From Actinomadura alba (GTDB lineage: Bacteria; Actinomycetota; Actinomycetes; Streptosporangiales; Streptosporangiaceae), in assembly GCF_014323705.1 (NCBI RefSeq), contig NZ_JABVEC010000001.1, forward strand, positions 434,001-498,000: a DNA stretch of 64,000 nt, given 5' to 3'. Under the pieces are notes generated by a model, which saw only the letters and a list, made by a program, of their open reading frames with translations, made no database searches and was not told the DNA's origin. Both the position numbers and the translations under genes were made by a program. Shown one piece after another: positions 53,484 to 62,623 of the stretch (position 1 is its first letter; each line of letters starts with the position of its first letter).

Positions 53484-54746
53484 TCAGCCGAAGGCGCAGG
53501 GCCTGCCGCCGAACAGGCAGTCGGCCGGGGCCGCGGGGCTGCCCTCCGCGCCGAAGCGGACCTCCAGCGAGCCACCGGGCGGGATGGCCTCGGCGGTCCG
53601 CATACTCCGGATCACCGGGTGGTCGCCGCCCCGGACGAGCACCGCGTCCCAGATGTTCTTGACGTTGGCCCCCGGATAGGTGAACGACACCTCCCAGGCG
53701 TGCATCGTCGCACCGGTCTGGTTGGTGAAGGTGAGGACGCCCTCGAAGTAGCCCGGGTCGTGCTGAACGGTCTGATAGCGCACCCTTGGGCCGTTCTGCT
53801 GCTCCGGGGCGACCGGCGCGCCGTCCGGCGCACCCGACGGGGTGACCTCGCCGGGCGCGGACGGCTGGACCGGCACCTGGCCGGCACCGGGAGCCGGCGA
53901 GCCGGACGCCGTCGGAGCCGTCTCGGGTCCCGGTGAGCCCGTGGGCCCGATCGAGGGGGCGGCCGACGCCGCGGGCGCGGTCGACGGCCCGGCGGCGGCC
54001 GCGCCGGAGCGGCCGGGCTCCCCGCCCGACAGGAGGACGGCCGCCAGCACTCCGGCGACGATGACGGCGGCACCGGCACCGGCGCCGATCAGTACCTTCG
54101 GACGCCTGCCGCCGGGTCCCGGCGGCGCCAGGTGGGGCGGGCCGTTCGTTCCCGGCGGCGGCGCCACACCGGACGGCGGCGTTCCCATGCCAAGTCCCGA
54201 TATGAACGGCGGCGGCACGGCGAAGGACGACGGGGACGACGGGGACGACGGGGACGTTTCGTCCACGCCGGCGGCGGGCGCGGCCTCGGCCGCCGGCCGG
54301 TGCGCCGCGGCGGCCATCGCGACCGGGATCTCGGTCGGTACGTCCAACGGGGCCGGCGGCTGAGGAGCCACCCGCCGGTCACCGCCAGGCGGCGAGGAAT
54401 CGGTCTGGGGAACCGTCGCGGCGTCGGCCGGGGGTTCGTCGCCCGGCTGGGCCGAGGCGGCTCCCCAGGGCTGCTCGTCGGTCACGTCGGCGAGGGCGGG
54501 CCAGAGATCCTCGTCGTCGAAGGACCCGCCCGCCGCGGTCGTCCCGGTCTTCGCCGCCATCTCGGTGGTGGCCGACGTCCCGGACCCGGTGTCCACCGGT
54601 TCGTCCGTGACGGTCGCCGCGGCGGCGCCCTCGCCGGGTGGGTCAGTGGGGTCGCCGCCGGAAGGCGGCGTCTCCCCGGCCGGCTGCTGGTCCGCAAGGG
54701 GGTGTTCGTCCCGCTCCGCCGGTCCGCCCGACTTGTCGCCGTTCAA
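53484..54746 (-). CDS. Membrane-anchored protein with CBM2-like ectodomain, long
   Basis: A 420-residue protein: a disordered cytoplasmic region of about 215 residues rich in Pro, Gly, Asp and Ser (with SPSSPSSPSS), one membrane helix (near 225-250, KVLIGAGAGAAVIVAGVLAA), a Ser/Pro/Gly linker, and a C-terminal domain of about 105 residues (RVRYQTVQHDPGYFEGVLTF, TGATMHAWEVSFTYPGANVK, paired Cys in CLFGGRPC) that looks like CBM2. It has the same plan as the protein at 5566-6180. The start is unsure: TTG 54746 after AAAGGGTGA, or GTG 54767. It may bind wall or external polysaccharide, or receive signals across the membrane; both are inference. Confidence 0.65.
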   Translation of the reverse strand: MNGDKSGGPAERDEHPLADQQPAGETPPSGGDPTDPPGEGAAAATVTDEPVDTGSGTSATTEMAAKTGTTAAGGSFDDEDLWPALADVTDEQPWGAASAQPGDEPPADAATVPQTDSSPPGGDRRVAPQPPAPLDVPTEIPVAMAAAAHRPAAEAAPAAGVDETSPSSPSSPSSFAVPPPFISGLGMGTPPSGVAPPPGTNGPPHLAPPGPGGRRPKVLIGAGAGAAVIVAGVLAAVLLSGGEPGRSGAAAAGPSTAPAASAAPSIGPTGSPGPETAPTASGSPAPGAGQVPVQPSAPGEVTPSGAPDGAPVAPEQQNGPRVRYQTVQHDPGYFEGVLTFTNQTGATMHAWEVSFTYPGANVKNIWDAVLVRGGDHPVIRSMRTAEAIPPGGSLEVRFGAEGSPAAPADCLFGGRPCAFG

Positions 54747-54956
54747 CTCGTCACCCTTTCGCCCCACAGGTGATTCCGGCCCTGTGATCTCAGTGAGTCC
54801 GACGGCGAGAACGCCCGTTTGGTTCGCACTTTCCCCGCCGTTCGGCCGAGCGCCGCGAAAAGGCACGGGAACGCCACCGGGCCGCGCCACCGGCCGGGCG
54901 GGTCCAGGCAATAGGGTCCGGAACAGGTCCACGTCATCGTCATGGAGGGAATTCAG

Positions 54957-55322
54957 GTGTCTGTCGTCAAGATCAACGCCTTGACCGTCACCGCGGACTC
55001 GCGGGACGAACTCGAGCGGCGGTTCGCGGGCCGGGCCGGTCTGGTGGAGTCGGCCGACGGGTTCGAGGGCTTCGAGCTCCTGCGGCCCCTGGAGGGCACC
55101 GACCGGTACCTCGTCTACACCCGCTGGCGCAGCGAGGAGGACTTCCAGCGCTGGACCGAGAGCCAGGACTTCCAGCGCGGGCACGCCCAGGCGGCGGCGC
55201 AGGCGGCGGCGCAGGGCGGCACCGGGCACGGGCATGGACAGGGACATGGCGGCCCCGCCGCCACCGGCGCCGAGCTGTGGTCCTTCGAGGTCATCCAGAG
55301 CTCCGCGCCCAAGGCGGGCTGA
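54957..55322 (+). CDS. Antibiotic biosynthesis monooxygenase (ABM/IsdG-like) protein
   Basis: A 121-residue ABM-fold protein: VVKINALTVTADSRDELERR, GFEGFELLRPLEGTDRYLVY, TRWRSEEDFQRWTESQDFQR, ending LWSFEVIQS. Mycobacterial MhuD and staphylococcal IsdG haem-degrading enzymes share this fold and the N-terminal VVKINA pattern. A Gly/His-rich insertion (GTGHGHGQGHGG) lies before the last strand and could bind metal. GTG 54957 has GGAGGG 7 nt upstream and is preferred to ATG 54942. It is divergent from the CBM2-like gene and convergent with cimA. Haem breakdown is a reasonable but unproven role. Confidence 0.8.
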   Translation: MSVVKINALTVTADSRDELERRFAGRAGLVESADGFEGFELLRPLEGTDRYLVYTRWRSEEDFQRWTESQDFQRGHAQAAAQAAAQGGTGHGHGQGHGGPAATGAELWSFEVIQSSAPKAG

Positions 55323-55442
55323 GGCGGCACGGCGACGGGCGGCCGGTCCGACCCGTCCGGTCGCCCGCCCGTGCCGTCGCCGGCCCCTGCCGTCGCCGGC
55401 CCGCGCGCTACGGGGCCTCCCGGCCGTACGTGACGGAGCCGG

Positions 55443-57020
55443 TCAGTTCACGTCGTAGCCGGCGTGCAGCAGGCAGTACGTCACGGCCTCCTCGAGCGCC
55501 TGCCAGGAGGCCGCGATCACGTTGTCCTCGACGCCGACCGTGCCCCACTCGCCCCGGCCGTTGCTCGACTCGATGAGCACCCTGGTCCGAGCGCCGGTGC
55601 CGTGTGAGCCTTCGAGGATCCGGACCTTGTAGTCGACCAGCTCGAGCCTGGCGAGTTCGGGATAGAGCCGCTCGAGCGCGACGCGCAGCGCCGTGTCGAG
55701 GGCGTTGACCGGACCGTTGCCCTCACCGGTCGCGACGATCCGTTCCCCCTTGGCGTGCAGCTTGACCGTGGCCTCGCTGACCATCGAACCATCCGGCCGG
55801 CGCTCGATGATCGCCCGCCACGATTCGACCTCGAAGTGCCGCTGCCGTACCCCGGTGAGCTCCTCGCGCAACAGCAGCTCGAAGGAGGCGTCGGCCGCCT
55901 CGAAGGTGTAGCCCGCGGCCTCCAGCTCCTTCACCCGGCCGACGACCCGCTTGGCGGTGTCCCCCGACAGGTCGTAACCGAGCTCCCTGCCCTTCAGCTC
56001 GACCGAGGCGCGCCCCGCCATGCTCGAGACCAGCATCCGCATGTCGTTGCCGACGGCCGCCGGGTCGATGTGCTGGTAGAGGCTCGGGTCGACCTTCACG
56101 GCCGAGGCGTGCAGGCCGGCCTTGTGCGCGAACGCGGACAACCCGACGTAGGGCTGTTGTGAGCCGGGGGTGACGTTGGTGACCTCCGACACGGCGTGGG
56201 CGATCCGGGTCATCTCGGCCAGCTGCTCGTCGGTGACGACCCGCATCCCCCGCTTGAGCTGCAGGTTTCCGACCACGGTGAACAGGTTGGCGTTGCCGCT
56301 GCGCTCACCGTAGCCGTTCGCGCAGCCCTGGACGTGCGAGGCGCCCGCCGTGACCGCCGCGAGGGTGTTGGCGACCGCGCAGCCGCTGTCGTCGTGGCAG
56401 TGGATGCCGATCCGGGCACCCTGCTCGACGACGGCGGCGACCACCTCGGCGAGCTCGTCCGGAAGCATGCCGCCGTTCGTGTCGCACAGCGCGATGACAT
56501 CGGCGCCCGCCTCGGCCGCGGTCCGGACGACATCGAGCGCGTAGGCCCGGTCGGCCCGGTAGCCGTCGAAGAAGTGCTCCGCGTCGACGAAGACGCGCTG
56601 GCCCTCCCGGCGCAGGTGCGAGACCGTGTCGCGGATCATCGCGAGGTTCTCCTCCAGGGTCGTACGGAGGGCCAGTTCGACGTGCCGGTCGTGACTCTTG
56701 GCGACGAGGGTCACGACCGGCGCGCCGGAGTCGCGCAAGGCGGCCACCAGTGGGTCGTCGGCGGCCTTCACACCGGCCCGGCGGGTCGCGCCGAAGGCGG
56801 TGAGCTGCGCATGCTTCAGGTCGAGCTCTGTTCGAGCGCGCCGGAAGAAATCGGTGTCCTTCGGATTGGCTCCGGGCCAGCCGCCCTCGATGAAGCCCAC
56901 CCCGAGCTCGTCGAGGTGCCGGGCGATGACGAGCTTGTCCGCCACGGAGAGGTTGAGCCCCTCCTGCTGGGCTCCGTCACGCAGGGTCGTGTCATAGACG
57001 TGGAAGCCGTCGTCGAGCAT
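55443..57020 (-). CDS. cimA: Citramalate synthase
   Basis: CimA condenses pyruvate with acetyl-CoA to (R)-citramalate, the threonine-independent entry to isoleucine. The 525-residue protein belongs to the DRE-TIM group: HVYDTTLRDGAQQEGLNLSV, GFIEGGWPGANPKDTDFF, VIALCDTNGGMLPDELAEVV, IGIHCHDDSGCAVANTLAAV and GERSGNANLFTVVGNL, then the LeuA-type dimer/regulatory domain with VKLHAKGERIVATGEGNGPV. Length and the GGWPGANPKD motif separate it from leuA and homocitrate synthase. ATG 57020 has AAAGGAGAG 4 nt upstream. A probable Ile-coding leader peptide and terminator stand 150-250 nt before it. Confidence 0.94.
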   Translation of the reverse strand: MLDDGFHVYDTTLRDGAQQEGLNLSVADKLVIARHLDELGVGFIEGGWPGANPKDTDFFRRARTELDLKHAQLTAFGATRRAGVKAADDPLVAALRDSGAPVVTLVAKSHDRHVELALRTTLEENLAMIRDTVSHLRREGQRVFVDAEHFFDGYRADRAYALDVVRTAAEAGADVIALCDTNGGMLPDELAEVVAAVVEQGARIGIHCHDDSGCAVANTLAAVTAGASHVQGCANGYGERSGNANLFTVVGNLQLKRGMRVVTDEQLAEMTRIAHAVSEVTNVTPGSQQPYVGLSAFAHKAGLHASAVKVDPSLYQHIDPAAVGNDMRMLVSSMAGRASVELKGRELGYDLSGDTAKRVVGRVKELEAAGYTFEAADASFELLLREELTGVRQRHFEVESWRAIIERRPDGSMVSEATVKLHAKGERIVATGEGNGPVNALDTALRVALERLYPELARLELVDYKVRILEGSHGTGARTRVLIESSNGRGEWGTVGVEDNVIAASWQALEEAVTYCLLHAGYDVN

Positions 57021-57167
57021 CGAGCTCTCCTTTGCGAATGACCGGCGCCCTGTATCCGAACGCGGATGTCGTCGCGGTTATGGGAAAAGCACTGTTGTCG
57101 GATTTTTGTCTGGTAGATCCGGTTTCTGGATCTTCACTCGTCACGGTTCGCGGTGCTGAAAAGCAAA

Positions 57168-57193
57168 AGACCCCTCACGGACGTGAGAGGTCT
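57168..57193 (-). terminator. Attenuator terminator in the cimA leader
   Basis: On the minus strand AGACCTCTCACG pairs with CGTGAGGGGTCT (12 bp with one G-T), 2-nt loop, followed by TTTTGCTTTT. It is one of the few terminators here with a real T-run, and it lies between a short leader ORF and cimA, 147 nt before the cimA start codon, so it must be conditional for cimA to be expressed from the upstream promoter. Confidence 0.75.
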
Positions 57194-57210
57194 GCGCGCC
57201 GGTGGTCTCG

Positions 57211-57270
57211 TCAGATACCGGCGCGCCAGCCGATAATGTTCAGCTCATAGTGAGCGTGGCCGTAACGCAT
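57211..57270 (-). CDS. Leader peptide of cimA (Ile-containing)
   Basis: ATG 57270 opens a 19-codon frame, MRYGHAHYELNIIGWRAGI, ending with TGA at 57211, which is 18 nt before the terminator. Three of the last eight residues are Ile, two of them adjacent (ATT ATC). The end of the frame lies in the 5' arm of a second hairpin: GCGCGCCGGT pairs with ACCGGCGCGC across the stop codon. This is the layout of ribosome-mediated attenuation, here sensing isoleucine, the end product of the citramalate route. There is no obvious Shine-Dalgarno before the ATG. Confidence 0.65.
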   Translation of the reverse strand: MRYGHAHYELNIIGWRAGI

Positions 57271-57418
57271 AGCGATGTCAGTGTGCCACATCGTCGGCGG
57301 CCATGACACACCGGTCCCACCATCCGAGACGACCGCGAGATCATCGCATCGCGCCGTGACCTTGCGGTCGTCCGTGTGATCGGTCCGTGTGGTTCGTCCG
57401 TGTGATGGAGCCCGCCGC

Positions 57419-58522
57419 TCAGCAGATCTTGTGGACCCAGCCGTACGGGTCGGGGTGCGTGCCGTACTGGATGCCGATCAGCTCCTCGCGCAGCCGCATG
57501 GTCACCGGGCCCGGCTCGCCCGAGCCGACGAGCCACTCTCCGTCGCGCCCCTTGACCCGGCCGACCGGGGTGATGACCGCGGCGGTGCCGCAGGCGAAGA
57601 CCTCGGTGAGCTCGCCGGAGGCGTTGCCGGCCCGCCACTCGTCGGTGCTGATCCGCCCCTCTTCGGCGGGGATGCCCATATCGTGAGCGAGCTTGAGCAG
57701 CGAGTCCCGGGTGATCCCGGGCAGCAGGGTCCCCGTCAGCGCCGGCGTCAGCAGCCGCGCGTCCGCGCCGCCGCCGTAGGCGAAGAAGAGGTTCATCCCG
57801 CCCATCTCCTCCACCCAGCGGTGCTCCATCGCGTCGAGCCAGACGACCTGGTCGCACCCCTGCTCGACGGCCTGGGCCTGGGCCACGAAGGCGGCCGCGT
57901 AGTTGCCGCCGCACTTGGCGAATCCGGTGCCGCCGGGTGCCGCCCGGGTGTAGTCCTCCGACAGCCAGACCGACACCGGCCTGATCCCGCCGGTGAAGTA
58001 CGCGGCCGAGGGTGATGCGATCACGATGAAGCGATACGACGAGGAGGGGCTGTTCACGCCGAGCCCACGCTGCGTCGCGATCATGAAGGGACGCAGATAG
58101 AGGCTGTGGCCCTCCGCGGTCGGCACCCAGTCCCTGTCGGTCTCGACCAGCAGTTCCAGCGAACGGACGAAGAGCTCCTCGGGGACGGGCGGCATCGCCA
58201 TCCGCTCGCACGACCTGTTGAACCGCGCCGCGTTGGCGTCCGGCCGGAAGGTGACGATGGTCCCGTCGGCGTGCCGGTACGCCTTGAGCCCCTCGAAGAG
58301 TTCCTGGGCGTAGTGGAACACCGCCGTCGCCGGGTCGAGCGAGAGCGGCCCGTACGGCTCGAGGCGGGCGTCGTGCCAGCCCCGCCCCTGGTCCCACTCA
58401 ATCGTGATCATGTGATCGGTGAACAGCTGCCCGAATCCGGGGTCGGCCAGCATGCGTTCTCTCTCGGCGTCGGGGACGCGGTGATCGGAGAGCTTGATGT
58501 CGAAGTCGAGAGTGCTGCTCAT
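57419..58522 (-). CDS. ilvE: Branched-chain amino acid aminotransferase
   Basis: IlvE makes the last step to Ile, Leu and Val with glutamate and PLP. The 367-residue fold-type IV protein has [74 protein letters not shown] with the PLP Lys, and [18 protein letters not shown] 58522 has AGAGGA 6 nt upstream. It sits between leuB and cimA on the same strand; a strong terminator separates it from leuB and a leader with attenuator from cimA, so the three are separately controlled. Confidence 0.96.
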   Translation of the reverse strand: MSSTLDFDIKLSDHRVPDAERERMLADPGFGQLFTDHMITIEWDQGRGWHDARLEPYGPLSLDPATAVFHYAQELFEGLKAYRHADGTIVTFRPDANAARFNRSCERMAMPPVPEELFVRSLELLVETDRDWVPTAEGHSLYLRPFMIATQRGLGVNSPSSSYRFIVIASPSAAYFTGGIRPVSVWLSEDYTRAAPGGTGFAKCGGNYAAAFVAQAQAVEQGCDQVVWLDAMEHRWVEEMGGMNLFFAYGGGADARLLTPALTGTLLPGITRDSLLKLAHDMGIPAEEGRISTDEWRAGNASGELTEVFACGTAAVITPVGRVKGRDGEWLVGSGEPGPVTMRLREELIGIQYGTHPDPYGWVHKIC

Positions 58523-58630
58523 GTTCGGTCCTCTTCCGGAAGCCCGGCAGGCCCCATCGTCCTGTCCGGCATTCCCCATTGTGGCCCTTTGTTCCAGCGA
58601 GGTCTCCTGGAGCACGGCGCGCACGAAAAA

Positions 58631-58652
58631 GGGCGCGCCGTGAGGCGCGCCC
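58631..58652 (-). terminator. Intrinsic terminator after leuB
   Basis: GGGCGCGCC and GGCGCGCCC arms with a 4-nt loop; on the minus strand the stem is followed by TTTTT. It lies 34 nt after the leuB stop codon. Confidence 0.85.
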
Positions 58653-58685
58653 GGAGAAGCCCTGATCAGGTCAGGACGGCGCGCC

Positions 58686-59741
58686 TCAGCCGGCTACTCG
58701 CTTGGTGATCGCGTCACCGATCTGGGATGTGGCCCGCGCGGGACCTCCCTGGCGCTCGGCCAGGTCGGCGGCGACCGCCGACTCGACCTGGCGCGCGGCC
58801 TCGGGCACACCGAGGTGATCGAGCAGCATGGCCACGGACAGGATCGTAGCGGTCGGGTCGGCCTTGCCCTGCCCGGCGATGTCCGGCGCGCTCCCGTGCA
58901 CCGGCTCGAACATGCTGGGCGCGTCACCCGTCGGGTTGACGTTGCCGCTGGCCGCGAGCCCGATGCCGCCCGCGATCGCCGCGCCGAGGTCGGTGAGGAT
59001 GTCGCCGAACAGGTTGTCGGTGACCACGACGTCGAACCGGCCCGGCTGGGTCACGAAGAACATCGAGGCCGCGTCGACGTGCAGGTAGTCGACGGACACC
59101 TCGGGGAAGTCCCGCGCCACCGCGCGGACCGTGCGCTGGTAGAGGTCGCCGGCGAAGGTGAGCACGTTGTCCTTGTGCACGAGAGTCAGCTTCTTGCGGG
59201 ACCGCGAGGCGGCGCGCGCGAAGGCATAGCGAACGACGCGCTCGACGCCGTACGCCGTATTGATGCTCTCCTGGGTGGCGACCTCCTGCGGCGTTCCGCG
59301 GCGCATCACCCCGCCCACACCGGTGTAGGGGCCCTCGGTGCCCTCCCGCACGACCAGCATGTCGACGTCCTCGGGCCGCACGTCGGCCAGCGGTGTGGTC
59401 ACCCCGGGATAGAGCTTGACCGGCCGCAGGTTGACGTAGTAGTCGAGCTCGAAGCGCAGGCGGAGCAGCAGCCCGCGCTCCAGCACTCCACTCGGCACGG
59501 TCGGGTCTCCGACGGCGCCGAGCAGGATGACGTCGTGGCCGCGGATCTCCTCCAGCATCGAGTCCGGGAGGGTGTCACCGGTCTCGTGCCAGCGGGCCGC
59601 GCCGAGCCCGTAGGTCTCCCGCTCGATCGCGAGATCATGGGACTGGGCCACGGCGTCGAGCACCTTGAGGCCTTCGGCGACGACCTCGGGGCCGATGCCG
59701 TCGCCCGGGATGACGGCGAGACGGATACTGCGGGAAGCCAT
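58686..59741 (-). CDS. leuB: 3-isopropylmalate dehydrogenase
   Basis: LeuB oxidatively decarboxylates 3-isopropylmalate in leucine synthesis. The 351-residue protein shows [71 protein letters not shown], the Lys in [11 protein letters not shown], and the metal-binding [20 protein letters not shown] with [23 protein letters not shown] 59741 has TAAGGT 6 nt upstream, indicating a leaderless or nearly leaderless mRNA; the same AAGGT could also act as a weak Shine-Dalgarno. A strong terminator follows. Confidence 0.97.
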   Translation of the reverse strand: MASRSIRLAVIPGDGIGPEVVAEGLKVLDAVAQSHDLAIERETYGLGAARWHETGDTLPDSMLEEIRGHDVILLGAVGDPTVPSGVLERGLLLRLRFELDYYVNLRPVKLYPGVTTPLADVRPEDVDMLVVREGTEGPYTGVGGVMRRGTPQEVATQESINTAYGVERVVRYAFARAASRSRKKLTLVHKDNVLTFAGDLYQRTVRAVARDFPEVSVDYLHVDAASMFFVTQPGRFDVVVTDNLFGDILTDLGAAIAGGIGLAASGNVNPTGDAPSMFEPVHGSAPDIAGQGKADPTATILSVAMLLDHLGVPEAARQVESAVAADLAERQGGPARATSQIGDAITKRVAG

Positions 59742-59747
59742 GGACGT

Positions 59748-59753
59748 ACCTTA
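59748..59753 (-). promoter_or_regulatory. Leaderless -10 box for leuB
   Basis: Minus-strand TAAGGT, 6 nt, then ATG 59741. Confidence 0.45.
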
Positions 59754-60014
59754 GTGCAAACGTCTCAATGCATGAACGCCGGTCTCAGATCGCGGGACGG
59801 CGGGCCGCGATCGGCCTGCGCGGTGCCGGTTCGCGCGACGCCCGCGGCCTGTTGACGTGATCGCCACCGCGCCCGCACAATGACCGGCGGAGCCGAGTGA
59901 CCCGTACAGGCGTTCGTCCGGGCATGCCTGCCGTCACCACCGCGACGACGGCGCCGTGCCGCAAAGACCGCCTCGGCCCGTGGTCGCGTGTCCTCACGCG
60001 AAGGCACCCAGCCC

Positions 60015-61601
60015 ATGTCTCTCAGCGACAGACACTTCTCCCGCCTCGGCCCGCTCGTCGCGGCCGTCGCCGGGCTCCTGCTGGCCGTGGCCGCACTGGT
60101 CGCGACCCCGCTCGCACCGGCGAGCGGCGCCGCCGGCGGCACCGGCACCGGTCACCTCCGTACCAGCGGCAACCGGATCGTCGACGCCACCGGCACGACC
60201 GTACGCCTCACCGGCATCAACTGGTTCGGCATGGAGACCGACAACAAGACCTTCCACGGCCTGTGGAGCCGCAACTGGAAGAGCATGATCGACCAGATGG
60301 CCGGGCTCGGCTACAACACCCTGCGCGTCCCCTTCTCCAACGACGCGATCAAGCCGGGCGCCGTGGCCAACAGCATCGACGGCGTCGCCAACCCCGATCT
60401 GGTGGGCCTGAGCCCGTTGCAGATCCTCGACAAGGTGATCGACTACTCGGGCCAGAAAGGGATGCGGGTCATCCTCGACCGGCATCGGCCCACCAGCGCG
60501 GGGCAGTCGGCGCTCTGGTACACCCCCGCCGTCTCCGAGGCCACGTGGATCAACGACTGGAAGATGCTCGCGCAGCGCTACGCGGGGAACACCACCGTGA
60601 TCGGCGCGGACCTGCACAACGAGCCGCACGCCGAGGGCACCGACCCGAACGGCACCGGCTCCTGCTGGGGCTGCGGCGACCAGGCCCGCGACTGGCGGCT
60701 GGCGGCCGAACGCGGAGGCAACGCGATCCTGTCCGTGAACTCCAGTTGGCTGATCTTCGTCGAGGGCGTGAGCTGCCCGAGCGGCGGCAACGCGAACGCC
60801 TGGGACGACATCCCCGACGAGCACTGCGGCTGGTGGGGCGGGAACCTCTCCAAGGCCGGCGAGTTCCCGGTACGCCTGGGCACGCCCGGCCGGCTGGTGT
60901 ACTCCCCGCACGAGTACGGGATCTCGGTCTACCGCCAGCCCTGGTTCGACGACCCGGCGTTCCCGGGCAACCTCGCGGCGATCTGGGACCAGCAGTGGGG
61001 TTACCTGCACAGGCAGGGCATCGCTCCGCTCATGCTCGGCGAGTTCGGCAGCACCCTGGCCGATCCGAAGGATCGGATCTGGCTCGAGCGGCTGATGGCC
61101 CACACGGGGACCGGCACCGGCGGCATGAGCTTCACCTACTGGTCGTGGAACCCCAACTCCGGTGACACCGGCGGGATCCTGAACGACGACTGGCAGACCG
61201 TGAACCAGACCAAGCAGAACATCCTGCAGCCGTATCTCATCCCGCCCACCGGCGGCGGAACGCAGCCGACACCGACCCCCACCCCGACGCCTCCGCCGTC
61301 GCCTGGCGCGTGCGAGACGACCTACAAGGTGGACAACTCGTGGCCCGGGGGCTTCAACGCGACGGTGAGCGTGAAGAACACCGGCACCTCCGCCCTGCGC
61401 GACTGGCGGCTCACCTTCACCGTGCCGGCGGGTGTGACGCTGGTCAACGGATGGAACGCGACCGTCAGCCAGAGCGGCACGACGTTCACAGCCCGGGCGC
61501 CCTCGTGGAACGCCGACCTGGCCGCCGGCGCGACGGCGAGTTTCGGTTTCCAGGCGGGCGGCCCTGCCACTCCCCAGCCGAGCGGTTACGCCTGCTCATG
61601 A
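60015..61601 (+). CDS. Secreted GH5 endoglucanase with CBM2
   Basis: A 528-residue exported cellulase: signal peptide (about 1-45), GH5 (subfamily 1-like) catalytic domain (about 50-395), Pro/Thr linker and C-terminal CBM2 (about 425-528, opening CETTYKVDNSWPGGFNATVS, closing Cys pair). Acid/base E203 lies in DLHNEPH and nucleophile E343 in LGEFGS; GMRVILDRHRPTS and YSPHEYGISVYRQPWF are family marks. In GH5 cellulases the segment after DRHRP usually continues with an Asp or polar residue; here it is TS. ATG 60015 is preferred over GTG 59988. It lies between leuB and serA, where related genomes have no cellulase as far as I know. No CebR-like box is seen upstream. Confidence 0.93.
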   Translation: MSLSDRHFSRLGPLVAAVAGLLLAVAALVATPLAPASGAAGGTGTGHLRTSGNRIVDATGTTVRLTGINWFGMETDNKTFHGLWSRNWKSMIDQMAGLGYNTLRVPFSNDAIKPGAVANSIDGVANPDLVGLSPLQILDKVIDYSGQKGMRVILDRHRPTSAGQSALWYTPAVSEATWINDWKMLAQRYAGNTTVIGADLHNEPHAEGTDPNGTGSCWGCGDQARDWRLAAERGGNAILSVNSSWLIFVEGVSCPSGGNANAWDDIPDEHCGWWGGNLSKAGEFPVRLGTPGRLVYSPHEYGISVYRQPWFDDPAFPGNLAAIWDQQWGYLHRQGIAPLMLGEFGSTLADPKDRIWLERLMAHTGTGTGGMSFTYWSWNPNSGDTGGILNDDWQTVNQTKQNILQPYLIPPTGGGTQPTPTPTPTPPPSPGACETTYKVDNSWPGGFNATVSVKNTGTSALRDWRLTFTVPAGVTLVNGWNATVSQSGTTFTARAPSWNADLAAGATASFGFQAGGPATPQPSGYACS

Positions 61602-61723
61602 CCGCATCACCTCGTGACCTCGTGACCTCGTGATCACATGACCACACGGTCCTCGAGACCGCGTGACAGGCGCGGTGACCGTCCCTCTCACCGAGGGGCG
61701 GCGTGCTGCACCCGACCGGCCGA

Positions 61724-62467
61724 TCACCGGCGGGCCGGGTGCAGCAGCGCGCAGTCCCCGCACATCGCACCGCCGGGCGGGACCCGGTAGTACAGGCAGC
61801 AACTGCGGCGTACGAACGAGGCACCCGGGCCGAGCGAACCGGTGCCGGCGAGCGGGTGCCGTGCCAGTAGCTCGCGGGCGAGATGGCGCATGGCCGCCGC
61901 CGACCCGGGGGAATGCGTGCCACCTTGCAGCACGCCCATCAGCGCCGACGCGGCGTTGCCCCACAGCAGCCCATCGGCGACGCGCACGACGTCGCCGAAA
62001 GTGACCCGCACCGGATGCAACAGACCGTCCACCACAGTGCGATGGACGAGCCCGGCCGCGTCACCGTCCGCCGCCCACCCGGCCGGCTCGGCCAGCCACA
62101 GGGCGATCGGCGCGCCGGGCGCCCAGCGCCAGTGCAACGACGACAGATCCGGTACGACACCGCGGGAGGCGGCCGCGAGCGCCGGCGACCACAGGCGCGC
62201 CGCCAGTGCCTGGAACAGGAGTGAGGCCGCGACCCGGTCCTCTGTCGTCCCGAGCCTGCGCGCGTACTCGTCGATCAGACCGCGCAGCGTCACGGGATCG
62301 AACTCGGCGAGCGGCCGCCAGGTCGGATCGGCCGCTTCCGCCGGGTCGGTCGCCACGGCGAAGAAGGGCCCGAGCCGCGCGACGTCGCGCAGCACCCGGC
62401 TGACCGTCTCGGCATCGGCCAGGGGCGCCGGCGGATCCTCAGCCGACGTACCTGGCCGGGTGCTCAT
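61724..62467 (-). CDS. FhuF-like (2Fe-2S)-binding protein
   Basis: A 247-residue protein of the ferric iron reductase FhuF family, which releases iron from siderophores in the cytoplasm. The C-terminal cluster motif is SCCLYYRVPPGGAMCGDCAL, the CC-x10-C-x2-C pattern of FhuF. The rest is helical with VAASLLFQALAARLWSPALA and GNAASALMGVLQGG. The start ATG 62467 has TACGAT 6 nt upstream and no Shine-Dalgarno. No siderophore transporter is adjacent, so the siderophore is unknown. It is convergent with the GH5 gene. Confidence 0.87.
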   Translation of the reverse strand: MSTRPGTSAEDPPAPLADAETVSRVLRDVARLGPFFAVATDPAEAADPTWRPLAEFDPVTLRGLIDEYARRLGTTEDRVAASLLFQALAARLWSPALAAASRGVVPDLSSLHWRWAPGAPIALWLAEPAGWAADGDAAGLVHRTVVDGLLHPVRVTFGDVVRVADGLLWGNAASALMGVLQGGTHSPGSAAAMRHLARELLARHPLAGTGSLGPGASFVRRSCCLYYRVPPGGAMCGDCALLHPARR

Positions 62468-62473
62468 GGCCGC

Positions 62474-62479
62474 ATCGTA
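62474..62479 (-). promoter_or_regulatory. Leaderless -10 box for the FhuF-like gene
   Basis: Minus-strand TACGAT, 6 nt (GCGGCC), then ATG 62467. Confidence 0.45.
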
Positions 62480-62512
62480 GCGGCGCCCGAAGGCGTGAAC
62501 CTCGCGCGGCGG

Positions 62513-62623
62513 CTACTTGCCGGCCGCACCGCCGTTGTCCCGCCGGTCGAGGGCGATCTGAACGGCTCGGATGGCCTCGTCCTGGGCGTCGTCCGCAGGC
62601 GTGGGGGCACAGGTGTTCTTCAT
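62513..62623 (-). CDS. Small ORF (36 residues) upstream of FhuF-like gene
   Basis: ATG 62623 is preceded by GGAG with 8 nt spacing. The 36-residue product begins MKNTCAPTPADDAQDEAIRA, continues with an amphipathic helix (AIRAVQIALDRRD) and ends in a Gly/Ala tail. It has one Cys near the N-terminus. A TACCGT element lies upstream on the same strand. The frame ends 45 nt before the FhuF-like start. I recognise no family; it may be a small regulatory or metal-handling protein, or a peptide precursor, but nothing proves this. Confidence 0.45.
   Translation of the reverse strand: MKNTCAPTPADDAQDEAIRAVQIALDRRDNGGAAGK

Noticed and set aside
55323-55442. Separate small gene after the ABM protein
   Set aside because: The stretch is made of GC-rich inverted repeats that fit a terminator between convergent genes; no convincing frame exists.
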